Shown here: piece by piece, positions 23,588-33,039 of the stretch
How the letters are laid out: each line of letters opens with the position of its first letter
Position numbering within the stretch: position 1 is the first letter of the stretch
Notes under the pieces: model-generated
Database searches by the model: none
What the model saw: only the letters and a program-made list of their open reading frames with translations
What the model was told of the DNA's origin: nothing
Position numbers and translations under genes: made by a program
Assembly (NCBI RefSeq): GCF_027257155.1
Contig: NZ_JAPWDU010000004.1
Span: 496,001 to 560,000 of the forward strand
Direction of reading: 5' to 3'
Length of the DNA stretch: 64,000 nucleotides
Source of the DNA: Cerasicoccus sp. TK19100
Lineage (GTDB): Bacteria; Verrucomicrobiota; Verrucomicrobiia; Opitutales; Cerasicoccaceae

Positions 23588-24112
23588 ATGTCCATTGCAA
23601 CCAAACGCGGCGACCAGGGAACCACGTCCTTGGTGTTCGGTCGACGTGTGGCGAAAGACCACCCCCGCGTCGCCGCGTATGGTTCGGTGGACGAGTTAAA
23701 CTCCGCGCTCGGCCTCTGCCGCGCACACGCCCAGGGTAGCCGGGCGCGCGAGTTTATCCTCGCAACTCAGCATGAGCTCATCAGCCTCATGGCCGAACTC
23801 GCAGTGGACAACTCCGACCAGGATCGCTATCTCGACAAAGCCAAGCACCCGATCACTGAGGATAACCTGGCGCGAATCGATGAGATGGTCGCGCTGCTGG
23901 AAGCACAGACCGGCGGTTTCGAGGGCTGGATTCTTCCCGGCGAAAACCTAGTGCAGGCGTTTTTTGACCAAGCGCGAACGACCTGTCGCCGCGCAGAGCG
24001 AATGGTCGTTACTTTGCAATCCAAAGGTGGCGTCGTGCGGCCAGTATTATTGCAATATCTAAACCGCCTCGCCGACACCTTGTGGCTGCTGGGCCGCGAG
24101 TGTCTTACCTAG
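23588..24112 (+). CDS. Cob(I)alamin adenosyltransferase, PduO type
   Basis: 174 residues. The N-terminus MSIATKRGDQGTTSLVFGRR and VDELNSALGL match the ATP-binding P-loop-like region of PduO-type ATR. Later motifs are FILPGE-like (GWILPGENLVQAFFDQARTT) and the R-R-A-E-R segment (CRRAERMVV). It converts cob(I)alamin with ATP to adenosylcobalamin, the cofactor of methylmalonyl-CoA mutase and diol dehydratases. It follows the carboxyltransferase subunit by 20 bases in the same direction, so the two likely form an operon. A palindrome copy is inside the gene (24009-24029). Confidence 0.93.
   Translation: MSIATKRGDQGTTSLVFGRRVAKDHPRVAAYGSVDELNSALGLCRAHAQGSRAREFILATQHELISLMAELAVDNSDQDRYLDKAKHPITEDNLARIDEMVALLEAQTGGFEGWILPGENLVQAFFDQARTTCRRAERMVVTLQSKGGVVRPVLLQYLNRLADTLWLLGRECLT
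24009..24029. repeat. ACTTTG-N5-CAAAGT palindrome, copy 7 (inside adenosyltransferase gene)
   Basis: TTACTTTG-CAATC-CAAAGGTG. The left arm is full length; the right arm matches for its inner five bases only. Confidence 0.45.
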
Positions 24113-24123
24113 GCAACCCGCCA

Positions 24124-24147
24124 TTAAGCTTTGCGATGCAAAGTTAA
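24124..24147. repeat. ACTTTG-N5-CAAAGT palindrome, copy 8 (between convergent genes)
   Basis: TTAAGCTTTG-CGATG-CAAAGTTAA, exact core, in the 41-base gap between two convergent genes. It may act as a weak bidirectional hairpin, but no T-run is attached. Confidence 0.55.
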
Positions 24148-24153
24148 TGTACA

Positions 24154-27100
24154 TCAACCCGTGTAATTAATTTTCCACAACACATGGCGCACCCGAATCA
24201 TCCACACGTAGTAGCCATCGACAAAAGAAACTGCCTTTGGCTCGTTCGCCCGGATGGCCTCCATCACCAGACGCATCAGGTTCGCTGCTTCGGGCCGGGA
24301 CCAGCCATCGTCACTGGACTGATTGTAGATTTCCTTAAGGCGATTGCGCGTGCGATTCTTTCGCACCACCGGGTCAATGTCTTCCTGCAATCCAATTAGC
24401 AGGCGGGCACCGGAATTGGTCAGAATCCGAAGGTAGTCGGCGTTGTCATTGGCTACGCAGCGGAGCAACGCCTCTGACTGCTGATAATCGCCGGCTTGCG
24501 CAGTGCGCAGCGCCAGGTAGCCAAAGGGGTGGTCGGAGCCGAATTGAATGGACCGGTTATTGACTTGCGCAGCGGCAACTTCGTCCGCCGCCTGCCAGTC
24601 CCCCAGCGCGATGTGGGCAAAGAGTAAATTGTTCAGCATCCACAGTTCGATGTCGCGCTCCCGCCAATCGCTCAACCATTGCACGGCCTCGTGGTAGCGA
24701 CGCACCTCGATCAGGCAGCGCCCAATATTGCCCCAGGCAACGTTATCCGCTCGTCCCAACTCCGCATACTTTTTATAAATACGATTCAGCTGCCGCGTGG
24801 TTAGATTGCCATTGCTGACTTGGTAAAAGTAAGTCTGCAATGCGCCAACCCGCCGTTCGTCAGAGACATTTTCGATAAGCTGGGTAATGTTGAGCTGCCG
24901 CTTCTCCACCTTGATCTCGACCAGCACACGCAGCGACACTTCGGAAATTTCACCACTACGTGCCATGCGCGAGAAGACTTTGATCAACATGCCGCCCCGT
25001 GAACGCGCCTTCATGCGCTCGTAGAGATAGCGCAGTTGTTCACGCTCCAAGTCACTCTCCACCGCGAGTTTGGGCAACAGCGGTTTCAGGTCTTTCCAGC
25101 GGCCACGCTGCACAGCGATGAGCGCATCGAACAACATGGTACGGACTTCGCCCAAGGTCTCGCTGTAGCGATTGCTCACTTCCTCCGCTTTGATTGTCTC
25201 CTGCGAATCGTAGTGCAGATAAAAGAGGCGGTTTGCCGCAAACAAATAGCCTTCATCGATTTCCAGAGCTTCGCGAAGCAATCGCTTGGCGTCACCAAAG
25301 TTACCCTTCTCATCGGCCGCAATCGCCCCATAGCCTTTACCCATGGCTTCATCCGGGAACTGCTGACTAAAGCGCTCAGCCTCGCGAGAGAGATCACTCC
25401 AACGCTCCAGTTCGCGCAACCAGGTAAGCACCAATTCACCACCCCAATAATATTCGGGATGCTGCGACCAAATTTCTTTCATCTCATTGAGCCCCTCTTG
25501 TAGCTTACCTTCCTGGGCTAGCACCCAGGCGCGACGCCCGAGCAAATTGAAGGGCGGATTATCACCAAAGGCCGACGGCATACACACCTCGCGTGCCTCA
25601 TCGAAGCGGCCCGCCCGCGTGAGCAAGACAGCCTTGTAGTCAATCGCTTCGATCAGGCGGGCGTCTCGGCGCAACGCTTCGTCAATGGCGTTCAGGCATT
25701 CATTAATCTTGTTCTGCTCGTCCATCGCGCGGGCCAGCATCATCCAAGGGTGCGACTGGCCGGGGCAACGTTCCGCCATCTCCAGCGCCAGCGCTTCCAT
25801 CTCATCGCGCGCGGCGAGGTTTTCGATCGTGTCCCATGCCCAGTGGTAGTCCGCCTCCAGTGTGAGTGCCTGCTTCAGCGATTCCACGGCTTCTTTAGTC
25901 CGCTTGAGGTCGCCAAACACTTTGCCTTTGAACCCCCAGGAAACATGATTGCGAGGCCAGCGCGTAGTCATCGTTTCGGCCAGCTCCAATGCTTCGTCGA
26001 AACGTTTTTCCGCCGAATACCACTCGGACAAGCGCGCCGTCCCCCACCAATAGCTGGGGTTTGCGCTGAGGATGTCCTGCATCAACCGGATGGCTTCATC
26101 GTGCTTGCCACTTTCCCAAATGATCCACGCCTGACGCCCCTTCATCGGAAAAGGCATTGCCTCGCGGTGGCTTTCCGGACTCGCAACCAACAGCGCCTTT
26201 TCGTAATCTCCGACCGCGGCATAATGCTGTGCGAGCTCGTCGACAAAATCCAGATTCCAGGGCTCCAGCTCGACGGCCTTTTGCAGGGCCGCTTCGCGCT
26301 CGGGCCGCTCATCTTCTTTGGTGAGTACGTGCGCCAGCATTAGCCAGACGTTGGCCTGACCAGGGCGGTCTTCCGCAATCTCCCGGGCCAGCTTGACGCA
26401 TTCCTCGTGGCTGCCCCACTCATTGAGGCGCGACCAGCCGTAGGGATAATTGGGCTCCAGCGACAGCGCCTTTTCCAGCTCGGCAATCGCCGTCTGGGTA
26501 TCACTGCGGCGAGCGTGCCAGGCAGCGAGGTATCCATGCAAAGTATGCGCATTGGGCAACAGCCGCTGCGAGCGCTCAATGAGTTCGCGCTCGTCCTCGC
26601 CGCGATTCGCGAGCCCATAGGCATCAATGAGTCGCTCGATAATCTCAAGCCAATGCGGGTTGAGCTCCAGGGCTTTTTCGAGCCCTTCAATTTCCTTCGC
26701 CAAATCTCCCTGGTAGCTGGCGATGCGTGCCAGATTGGCAAACGAACCGGGCACCAGCGGAAAACGTTCGCAACAGCGTTCAGCCACCTCGCACGCCTCG
26801 TCGATGCGGTTCATGTCCAGTAGTTGGTAGCAAATCACCGCGTGGCAGTGCCACAAATCATGCCGCTCACTAAGCGCATCCTGCAAGCGCGCGAGCAAGT
26901 CGTCCGCCGGTATGACATCGATGGCCTGATTGCGAAACTCCAGCAAACTATCGCCAAATACCGTCTGCGTCTGAATCTGCTTCCAAACGAAATCCAGGAA
27001 CTCCGCCGTCTCAGCGTGATTGTTGGCCAATGCGCAAAGCCGGCTAATGGCAAAGCGGTTGTCGACATCCAGCTCAATCGCTCGCTGATAGCATTTTGCC

Positions 27101-29796
27101 GCCTCGGCGAACCGGATATCCTTCTCATACAGATCGCCCAGCACGGTATAGGACGCCGGCGCCATCTTGTCATTATCCCGACCAGCCTCCGCGATAACAA
27201 CGGCTTCGGAAATCTTACCCTGGTTCTCCAACGCAATCGCCAGCTCACGACGCGCCCAATGGTTGTTCGGGTGAAATTCGAGCAAGCGACGACAAGCCAT
27301 TTCCCCTTGAACCGCGTCCACATCTTTGAGCCAGCTGATGTAAAGTTCGTTCAACTCATTGTTGTAAGGATAACGCTGGCAGAGCTTTTCCAAATACTCG
27401 ACCACGTGCGAAACGCCGTGGATGCGGTGCATCGCCGTAGTATAAGCGCGCTGCAATACGACGTTACGCTCGTTGCGAGCGACGGCCTCGGCATACAGAT
27501 CGTGTGCGGTTTCGTAGTCGCCGCGAGAGGTCGCCAAGCGTGCCGACAACTCCAACCACTCCGTTTCGTGAACCTTGCCCTTGGCCCGTTCCAGTAGCTC
27601 ACCGGCGCGGTCGAGCTGCCGCCAGTCAATACAGCGCGAGGCAAAGGCCGTCAGCAGCGCATAATCCTCCGGCCGCTTTTGAGTCGCCTCTTCAAAGACC
27701 TCCATCGATTCCTGGTCGCGATCAATCAAGCGCAGCATATCAGCCAGTGTGATGGCCGGCTCTCCCGAGGATTTCCCGTGCCGCTCCACTCGCTGGCGCA
27801 GCAGCTCCAGCGACTCTTCGCCGCGCTTGAAAAAACGGGCCGCCTGGAAGAATGCCCGCGCCCGACCTTCATTTAAGTAGTCCTGCGTGAAGGCAAAACG
27901 ATATGCCTCGAACGCCGTTTCCCGCTCACGGCGCCCCCAAAGTAAATCGGCCAGGCTCTGAATCACTGCGGACGATCCGGCGTGCTGGCTCTGGCATTTC
28001 CACAGCACTTTTTCAGCTTCGCCTGAGCGACGCACATCGTCCATCAGCAGTCGGCCGAGCTCCATGCGAACCGTCGGGTGAACTTCCTTCTCCTTGGTCA
28101 GCTCCTGCAGAAAATCCACACACTCGCCCCAAGTATTCTCCGTGCGCATGTAGGACAATTCCGCCAATTGGAGCCTCGTCGCCTTAGGAAACTCCTTGCG
28201 CAAAGCACGCACGGCGTCCAAGCCGCGCGGAGTATCGGCATCGTAGTTGGCAATCAGGCGGCTTGCGGAGTGCGTTAAAAACGAGTCCGGTGCCGTTTCT
28301 TGGAGTTGCGCAAAAATCTGTATTACGCGGCCGCGGTCGTGGCCTTCCAGAGCGCGGTTCATGGCGTAACATAAGTCGTAGAGCGCATCATCCGGCAGCT
28401 CCAGTGCACGCAGGGCCTCGGCCTCTTCCGCCGGTGCGAAAACCAAACCGCGCGGCCCGACCCACCCGTTGTTCTCAAAAAATTTATCCTGGATGTAATC
28501 CACATGCGTGGAGGATCCCGGCTCACGCACTTCCACACACTCGCGGACCGCGTCGTAGCCAATGATTGCCTGCAGGTGCGAATAGTCCGCACCCGCCGTC
28601 ATCACGGCAAACGGATACCCCGCATCGATGAGTTGCTGCGTGCACTCCCAAGTGACGCGAAACTCGCGCACGACAAAGCCTTGGTCTTCTGCCCATCGGC
28701 GCTCCTTCCAGTCGAAGGTGCCATCGTGCCAAATCTCCTCAATGATCTCCGACTGCTCCACGGGCTTGCCCCAATAGCGGGCAATGCTGGCCAGCGTCGC
28801 CGGGCCACAGGTTCTACGCTGTTGGCGGACCGAGCTCACCGGCAGACGCTTCTTTTGCGGCGCGCCCTGCATAGCGCCCAAGCGCTCGGCAAACTTTTTG
28901 TAATAATGCTCATTGCCTTGGGCCGCATGCTCCCGGGCCTCTTCGTAGCGACCAAGATCGTAGTAAATATCTGCATATTCGCCATGCAGCCACTGGGTAA
29001 ATTTCGAATCACGCAGCGGCATGCATCGCTCGACCTCATGGGCCAACTCCAACGCATCTTCGTAGCGGTCCAGCTCACGCATCATGCGAAGCAGCTGGAT
29101 CGCCAAATGCCCGTCATGGTGCAGGGTAAGGCCTTCGCGCAGCAGGGCTTCCACCTGCTCGGTGTTGCCCTCGCGCTCGTGGACACGCGCGAGCAAATAC
29201 CGCGATGGCAAGTAGAGCGAATCCGCCTCCAGCGAGCGTTGGGCGGACTCCTTGGCGAGGTCGTAATTTTCATCGGTGTTGGTGATGCAGGCCTTGGCGT
29301 ACCAGTAGGTTTCATCGCGCGGATCGACCTCGTAGGCTTTCTCCGTCAACACCTCGGCCTGCATGACATCCTCGAAAGACAAGCAACGCCAACATAGCGC
29401 ACGATAAATCCGCGCACGGTCCTCTCCTTCGAAGCGCAGCGGGTCGATCGCCTTGAGCCGGCAATAGGCGGCAAAGGAGCCAATCCGCTCCGTCCAGATG
29501 TGATTCATGCGGGCGATGGCCCGGGAATTCTCCGGATTGCGCCGGTAGGTGGTGATGTCGATCAAGTCACTGAGTCGATCGCCTCCCAATCGCGAAATGA
29601 TAAACGACCCCGACAGGCGCGCATGCGTATCCGCCCAATAGACCGGCGAGGGCAAGTCCTTTAACAAACGGTTACCCGAATGAAACTGGCTGTTGTTGGC
29701 GTAAAGCTCGATCTTCTCCGCAATGTCGGGCTCGAGCTCACAGAGCGGGTGATCGCGGTCAAAGCGTGGTAACTTGGGCGTATTTTCACTCATCAC
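24154..29796 (-). CDS. Giant TPR protein with embedded C39-peptidase-like domain
   Basis: 1880 residues, no signal peptide or membrane segment, so probably cytoplasmic. Residues about 100-315 and 480-1860 are helical TPR arrays with recurring A-x3-Y/F and P-N/E-N-x2-A patterns (for example ELNPHWLEIIERLIDAYG). Residues about 320-470 resemble a papain-like C39 domain: C330 in TCGPATLASIARYWGK, and H407 in YSHLQAIIGYD. The expected third residue is in VEVREPG, where family members normally have Asp, so activity is uncertain. TPR-C39 combinations are known from large uncharacterised bacterial proteins. It may cut or only bind peptides, with the TPR arms as a scaffold. It stands alone, convergent with the adenosyltransferase gene. 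Confidence 0.8.
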   Translation of the reverse strand: MMSENTPKLPRFDRDHPLCELEPDIAEKIELYANNSQFHSGNRLLKDLPSPVYWADTHARLSGSFIISRLGGDRLSDLIDITTYRRNPENSRAIARMNHIWTERIGSFAAYCRLKAIDPLRFEGEDRARIYRALCWRCLSFEDVMQAEVLTEKAYEVDPRDETYWYAKACITNTDENYDLAKESAQRSLEADSLYLPSRYLLARVHEREGNTEQVEALLREGLTLHHDGHLAIQLLRMMRELDRYEDALELAHEVERCMPLRDSKFTQWLHGEYADIYYDLGRYEEAREHAAQGNEHYYKKFAERLGAMQGAPQKKRLPVSSVRQQRRTCGPATLASIARYWGKPVEQSEIIEEIWHDGTFDWKERRWAEDQGFVVREFRVTWECTQQLIDAGYPFAVMTAGADYSHLQAIIGYDAVRECVEVREPGSSTHVDYIQDKFFENNGWVGPRGLVFAPAEEAEALRALELPDDALYDLCYAMNRALEGHDRGRVIQIFAQLQETAPDSFLTHSASRLIANYDADTPRGLDAVRALRKEFPKATRLQLAELSYMRTENTWGECVDFLQELTKEKEVHPTVRMELGRLLMDDVRRSGEAEKVLWKCQSQHAGSSAVIQSLADLLWGRRERETAFEAYRFAFTQDYLNEGRARAFFQAARFFKRGEESLELLRQRVERHGKSSGEPAITLADMLRLIDRDQESMEVFEEATQKRPEDYALLTAFASRCIDWRQLDRAGELLERAKGKVHETEWLELSARLATSRGDYETAHDLYAEAVARNERNVVLQRAYTTAMHRIHGVSHVVEYLEKLCQRYPYNNELNELYISWLKDVDAVQGEMACRRLLEFHPNNHWARRELAIALENQGKISEAVVIAEAGRDNDKMAPASYTVLGDLYEKDIRFAEAAKCYQRAIELDVDNRFAISRLCALANNHAETAEFLDFVWKQIQTQTVFGDSLLEFRNQAIDVIPADDLLARLQDALSERHDLWHCHAVICYQLLDMNRIDEACEVAERCCERFPLVPGSFANLARIASYQGDLAKEIEGLEKALELNPHWLEIIERLIDAYGLANRGEDERELIERSQRLLPNAHTLHGYLAAWHARRSDTQTAIAELEKALSLEPNYPYGWSRLNEWGSHEECVKLAREIAEDRPGQANVWLMLAHVLTKEDERPEREAALQKAVELEPWNLDFVDELAQHYAAVGDYEKALLVASPESHREAMPFPMKGRQAWIIWESGKHDEAIRLMQDILSANPSYWWGTARLSEWYSAEKRFDEALELAETMTTRWPRNHVSWGFKGKVFGDLKRTKEAVESLKQALTLEADYHWAWDTIENLAARDEMEALALEMAERCPGQSHPWMMLARAMDEQNKINECLNAIDEALRRDARLIEAIDYKAVLLTRAGRFDEAREVCMPSAFGDNPPFNLLGRRAWVLAQEGKLQEGLNEMKEIWSQHPEYYWGGELVLTWLRELERWSDLSREAERFSQQFPDEAMGKGYGAIAADEKGNFGDAKRLLREALEIDEGYLFAANRLFYLHYDSQETIKAEEVSNRYSETLGEVRTMLFDALIAVQRGRWKDLKPLLPKLAVESDLEREQLRYLYERMKARSRGGMLIKVFSRMARSGEISEVSLRVLVEIKVEKRQLNITQLIENVSDERRVGALQTYFYQVSNGNLTTRQLNRIYKKYAELGRADNVAWGNIGRCLIEVRRYHEAVQWLSDWRERDIELWMLNNLLFAHIALGDWQAADEVAAAQVNNRSIQFGSDHPFGYLALRTAQAGDYQQSEALLRCVANDNADYLRILTNSGARLLIGLQEDIDPVVRKNRTRNRLKEIYNQSSDDGWSRPEAANLMRLVMEAIRANEPKAVSFVDGYYVWMIRVRHVLWKINYTG

Positions 29797-29916
29797 ATTG
29801 ATTGGCTGGCCTTCCCATTACAGACCAGCAAATCAAGCAATTACAATACTTTTTGATACAATCTCCAGCCTCCGCTGAGAATTGTCACCCAACGACCACG
29901 ATGGGGCCTGCAAGGC

Positions 29917-31311
29917 CTAGAAAACAACCTGCGCCGCGACGCGGAAGATGCCTTCCGAGGCATCGGGACCGCCAAAGCTCGTGGCCATCCAGCGACCGCC
30001 GAACTGCACGAACTCATACCCCGCACCGATCTTGGCATCGTCGCCGAGGAAGTACCAGTTCACCCCAAAGTAGTAGGACTGCGCAGCATTGAAGAAACCG
30101 ACTCCCGAGGACGAAAGCACGGCCGTGCCGGGTGCCGCGCCGGGAGATGCGCCACCGAAGGCAACGCCTCGTGTCACTACGCTCGGATTGAGGCCGGCCT
30201 CATTGGAATCGATCATCGAGAATCGGAATACAGGCTCAATGTCGCCAAAGAGATAGGTCGCGTAGAATGTGCCCCCAAATGGCGTCGCATCGCCACTGTT
30301 AAAACCGGTAATCGAGGTTGGGCCGTTGAGGTAGGAGGCCTTGCCGTTCTCGACGTTGGCCACGAAGAATTCACCAATAAAGTGAAAGCCTTCATACTTA
30401 ACTTCGGCAAACGGATTGACCGCGCCAATGGAATTAGACTGGCTCAGACCACCGGCCGAGAAGCTGTTACCTTCAGGCATATAGGTGCCGTTGACGCCGA
30501 CCTTCAGCATACCATCGTCCAAATCATGCGTGTATTGGATACCGCCAGAGTAGCCCATGTGATTTTGGCTGCCAGTATTCGAGGGCGCGGAAAAATTCTG
30601 ATACCCCTGCGTGATTTCCGCAAAGTATTCGAAGCCGTCGATCTTAGGAATTTCTCCAGCCCAGTAGACCCCTAAACGGCGGGCACCCAGGCCAAGCCGG
30701 GTCGTCCCCAAACCAGCAGGGCTGGTTCCATAAACCCCCGATCCGATACGATTGAAACTACTGGTAAAGTAGCTGGTGGCGATGGAGCGATTGGGAGCCG
30801 GGAGGTAGCGGGAAGACGTATATTGCTCGAAGCCGAAGTGTGCCTTTTTGAAGCCGGCCTGGACGTTACCGTAGCCCTCAAACTCTTTCTCCACATACGC
30901 CTTTTCAATGTAATTGCGGGAGGAGAAGCCGGCACCCAGGTTGGCCATAATCGTCGTGCTGAAGCCGGACCCGATGTCCGCCGACACACCAAAAATCATA
31001 TTCGGCAAGTAGAACTCGCTATTGGCCGGTGGGTTCGGCAAGGCGTCATCGTGCCCCGTAGCATAAGCAAAAGCAAACTGGCCATAACCAGAGATGGTTA
31101 TCTTTTGAACATGCTTTTTCGACGTCACGCGTGGTTCAATGCCCACGGCTGAGCCGCGGATTTGATCAGCCTGGGCCTGAGTAATGACCCCTTGTCTGAC
31201 CAACTCGGAGAGTGGCACCACCCCGCTAAGTTCGGGGAGCGATTCGTCTTGAGCGAGCACTGGCAAGGCACTGGCCAGTGATAGCGCGAGAAATACAGTC
31301 TTTAGCTTCAT
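29917..31311 (-). CDS. Outer-membrane porin-like beta-barrel protein
   Basis: 464 residues from the ATG at 31311, which gives a clean signal peptide (MKLKTVFLALSLASALPVLA). An upstream in-frame ATG at 31362 gives a Cys-rich, unlikely N-terminus. After the signal comes a short helical stretch (LSELVRQGVITQAQADQIRG) resembling the SLH-like or coiled segment of some verrucomicrobial and cyanobacterial porins. Then come many alternating amphipathic strands (ISGYGQFAFAYATG, NVQAGFKKAHFGFEQY). The C-terminus ends FRVAAQVVF, with the terminal Phe typical of outer-membrane barrels. It probably allows passive uptake of small solutes; selectivity is unknown. It lies four bases downstream of where mpl ends, on the same strand. 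Confidence 0.75.
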   Translation of the reverse strand: MKLKTVFLALSLASALPVLAQDESLPELSGVVPLSELVRQGVITQAQADQIRGSAVGIEPRVTSKKHVQKITISGYGQFAFAYATGHDDALPNPPANSEFYLPNMIFGVSADIGSGFSTTIMANLGAGFSSRNYIEKAYVEKEFEGYGNVQAGFKKAHFGFEQYTSSRYLPAPNRSIATSYFTSSFNRIGSGVYGTSPAGLGTTRLGLGARRLGVYWAGEIPKIDGFEYFAEITQGYQNFSAPSNTGSQNHMGYSGGIQYTHDLDDGMLKVGVNGTYMPEGNSFSAGGLSQSNSIGAVNPFAEVKYEGFHFIGEFFVANVENGKASYLNGPTSITGFNSGDATPFGGTFYATYLFGDIEPVFRFSMIDSNEAGLNPSVVTRGVAFGGASPGAAPGTAVLSSSGVGFFNAAQSYYFGVNWYFLGDDAKIGAGYEFVQFGGRWMATSFGGPDASEGIFRVAAQVVF

Positions 31312-31365
31312 GAGGAGTTTCGTAACAATCGATACCGTCCCGTTACAATTGTAACAATTCAAGCC

Positions 31366-32817
31366 CTAATCCTTAAAATCTGAAATAACTGACGCCGTCA
31401 CTGCCTCATCGGCGTAGCGACGATGGATGCCGCCAAAACCGCCATTGGAGAAAAAGACCACGCAGCGCGGATGGTCGGTTTTCGTGCGCGTGGCCTCAAA
31501 CAGCTCGGCGAGCAGGGAGTCGAAATCCGCAAACGCGCCGCTACAGACGTTGCGGGAATTGAGCTCTTCGGCCATGGCGGCGGTGTTTAGTCGGCGGTCC
31601 TCGGCGTAGCGCTCACCGCGAAACACGGGCCCTAAATAAACGGCGTCCGCCAGCGCGAGCGCATCGGTGAAGCGGTCTTGAAAGATGTTCGTGGCACCGG
31701 TGTTGCTGCGCGGCTCGAAGCAGGCCGTGATCCGGTGCTCCGGGTAACGGCGACGCAGCGACTCCAGCACTTGCGCGACCGCTGTCGGATGGTGCCCGAA
31801 GTCTTCCAGCACGACGAGTTGCTCGTCACTGCGCAGGCATTCCTGGCGGCGTTTAACCCCTTGATAGCTAGCGAGTTTGCCGACATCCAACGGGCAGAAT
31901 GGGTCCTCCGGCTTGATCGCCAGACCGGCCGCCAACAAGGCGATCGCAGCATTGCGCGCGTTGTAAAGGCCGTGCATCGGCCACTGAACCTTGTCCCATA
32001 AGGTCCCTCGCCACCGCAAGGTGAAGGAGGCCCCTTTGGCGTCTTCCTTAAAATTCTCGATGCGCAGATCGCACTCCTTGCCAACGCCGACCGAGTAGCA
32101 TGGGCACCAGTCCACCGGTAGCAGCGGACGCAGTGTTTCCTCGTCGCCATTGTAGAGGATGAAGCCGTTGCGCGGCACGAGGCGGATCACGTGGCTAAAG
32201 CTACGCTGGATGTCCGCCAAGTCGCGGAAGATGTCGCCGTGGTCGAACTCCAGGTTATTAATAGCCAGAATGCGCGGCTGGTAATGCACGAACTTGCTGC
32301 GCTTGTCGAAAAAAGCCGAGTCGTATTCGTCGCCCTCGATCACAAACGGACGCCCCGCCGCGCCAGCCTCGGCACCACCGGGCAAGTCACGCGGCACACC
32401 ACCGATCAACCAACCCGGCTCAGCACGGTGCTCACGCAGCAAAAAGGCCGTCAGGGCGGAGGTGGTCGTCTTGCCATGGGTGCCGGTAATCACAATGGGC
32501 TGGCGCGTGGACAGCGTGGTCTCCGACAGCAGCGCAGGCAGGGAAACAATCGGCAAGGCCCGCGAGGCAAGCAGCCATTCGATCTCGGGATTACCGCGAC
32601 TAATGGCGTTGCCCACCACGACGCGGTCCGGCTTGAGCCCAGCCAGGCGCTCGGCATCCCAGCCATCGAGTATTTCCACGCCCGCATCGCGCAGCAGATC
32701 GCTCATTGGGGGATAGATACCCGTATCGCTGCCGCTGACTTGGTGCCCCAGCTCGCGCATCATCAAAGCGACGTTACCCATCGCCGTCCCGCAAATTCCC
32801 ATGAAGTAAAGGTGCAT
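31366..32817 (-). CDS. mpl: UDP-N-acetylmuramate:L-Ala-gamma-D-Glu-mDAP ligase
   Basis: 483 residues, Mur-ligase family. The N-terminal Rossmann motif is [19 protein letters not shown]. The ATP-binding P-loop is [11 protein letters not shown] with K116. The middle-domain motif [19 protein letters not shown] is characteristic of Mpl rather than MurC. It re-attaches recycled murein tripeptide to UDP-MurNAc in the cytoplasm. Length is normal. It is divergent from hemF with a 222-base gap that holds a polypyrimidine tract. The signature implies meso-diaminopimelate peptidoglycan. Confidence 0.94.
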   Translation of the reverse strand: MHLYFMGICGTAMGNVALMMRELGHQVSGSDTGIYPPMSDLLRDAGVEILDGWDAERLAGLKPDRVVVGNAISRGNPEIEWLLASRALPIVSLPALLSETTLSTRQPIVITGTHGKTTTSALTAFLLREHRAEPGWLIGGVPRDLPGGAEAGAAGRPFVIEGDEYDSAFFDKRSKFVHYQPRILAINNLEFDHGDIFRDLADIQRSFSHVIRLVPRNGFILYNGDEETLRPLLPVDWCPCYSVGVGKECDLRIENFKEDAKGASFTLRWRGTLWDKVQWPMHGLYNARNAAIALLAAGLAIKPEDPFCPLDVGKLASYQGVKRRQECLRSDEQLVVLEDFGHHPTAVAQVLESLRRRYPEHRITACFEPRSNTGATNIFQDRFTDALALADAVYLGPVFRGERYAEDRRLNTAAMAEELNSRNVCSGAFADFDSLLAELFEATRTKTDHPRCVVFFSNGGFGGIHRRYADEAVTASVISDFKD

Positions 32818-32997
32818 GCTCCACCCAATTTAGACCAACGCCACCCGGCAAGCGCAAACCCCATCCTCCGATCCACCGCTACGATACAGTTTTTTAACCT
32901 TACCGAGACAAACCACTCTGCGGCTGGAGCCAATGCTTGCCAACAAAGCAAAATTCCCGGTCATGGGTTCGATCAGGCCAGGCAAGATCGCCACTCG

Positions 32998-33036
32998 TTT
33001 TTCCTTTTTCCTTTAATCTTTTTCCTTTTTCCTAAC
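32998..33036 (+). repeat. Polypyrimidine TTTTTCC tract before hemF
   Basis: A run of CTTTTTCC units, four or five copies with one TTTAAT interruption, ends four bases before the hemF start codon. It replaces any Shine-Dalgarno-like purine stretch. The remaining gap between mpl and hemF shows no gene. Confidence 0.5.
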
Positions 33037-33039
33037 CAC

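Noticed and set aside
32191-33039. A long N-terminal extension of hemF
   Set aside because: This region is the antisense of mpl and ends in the polypyrimidine tract. HemF of normal length starts at 33040.
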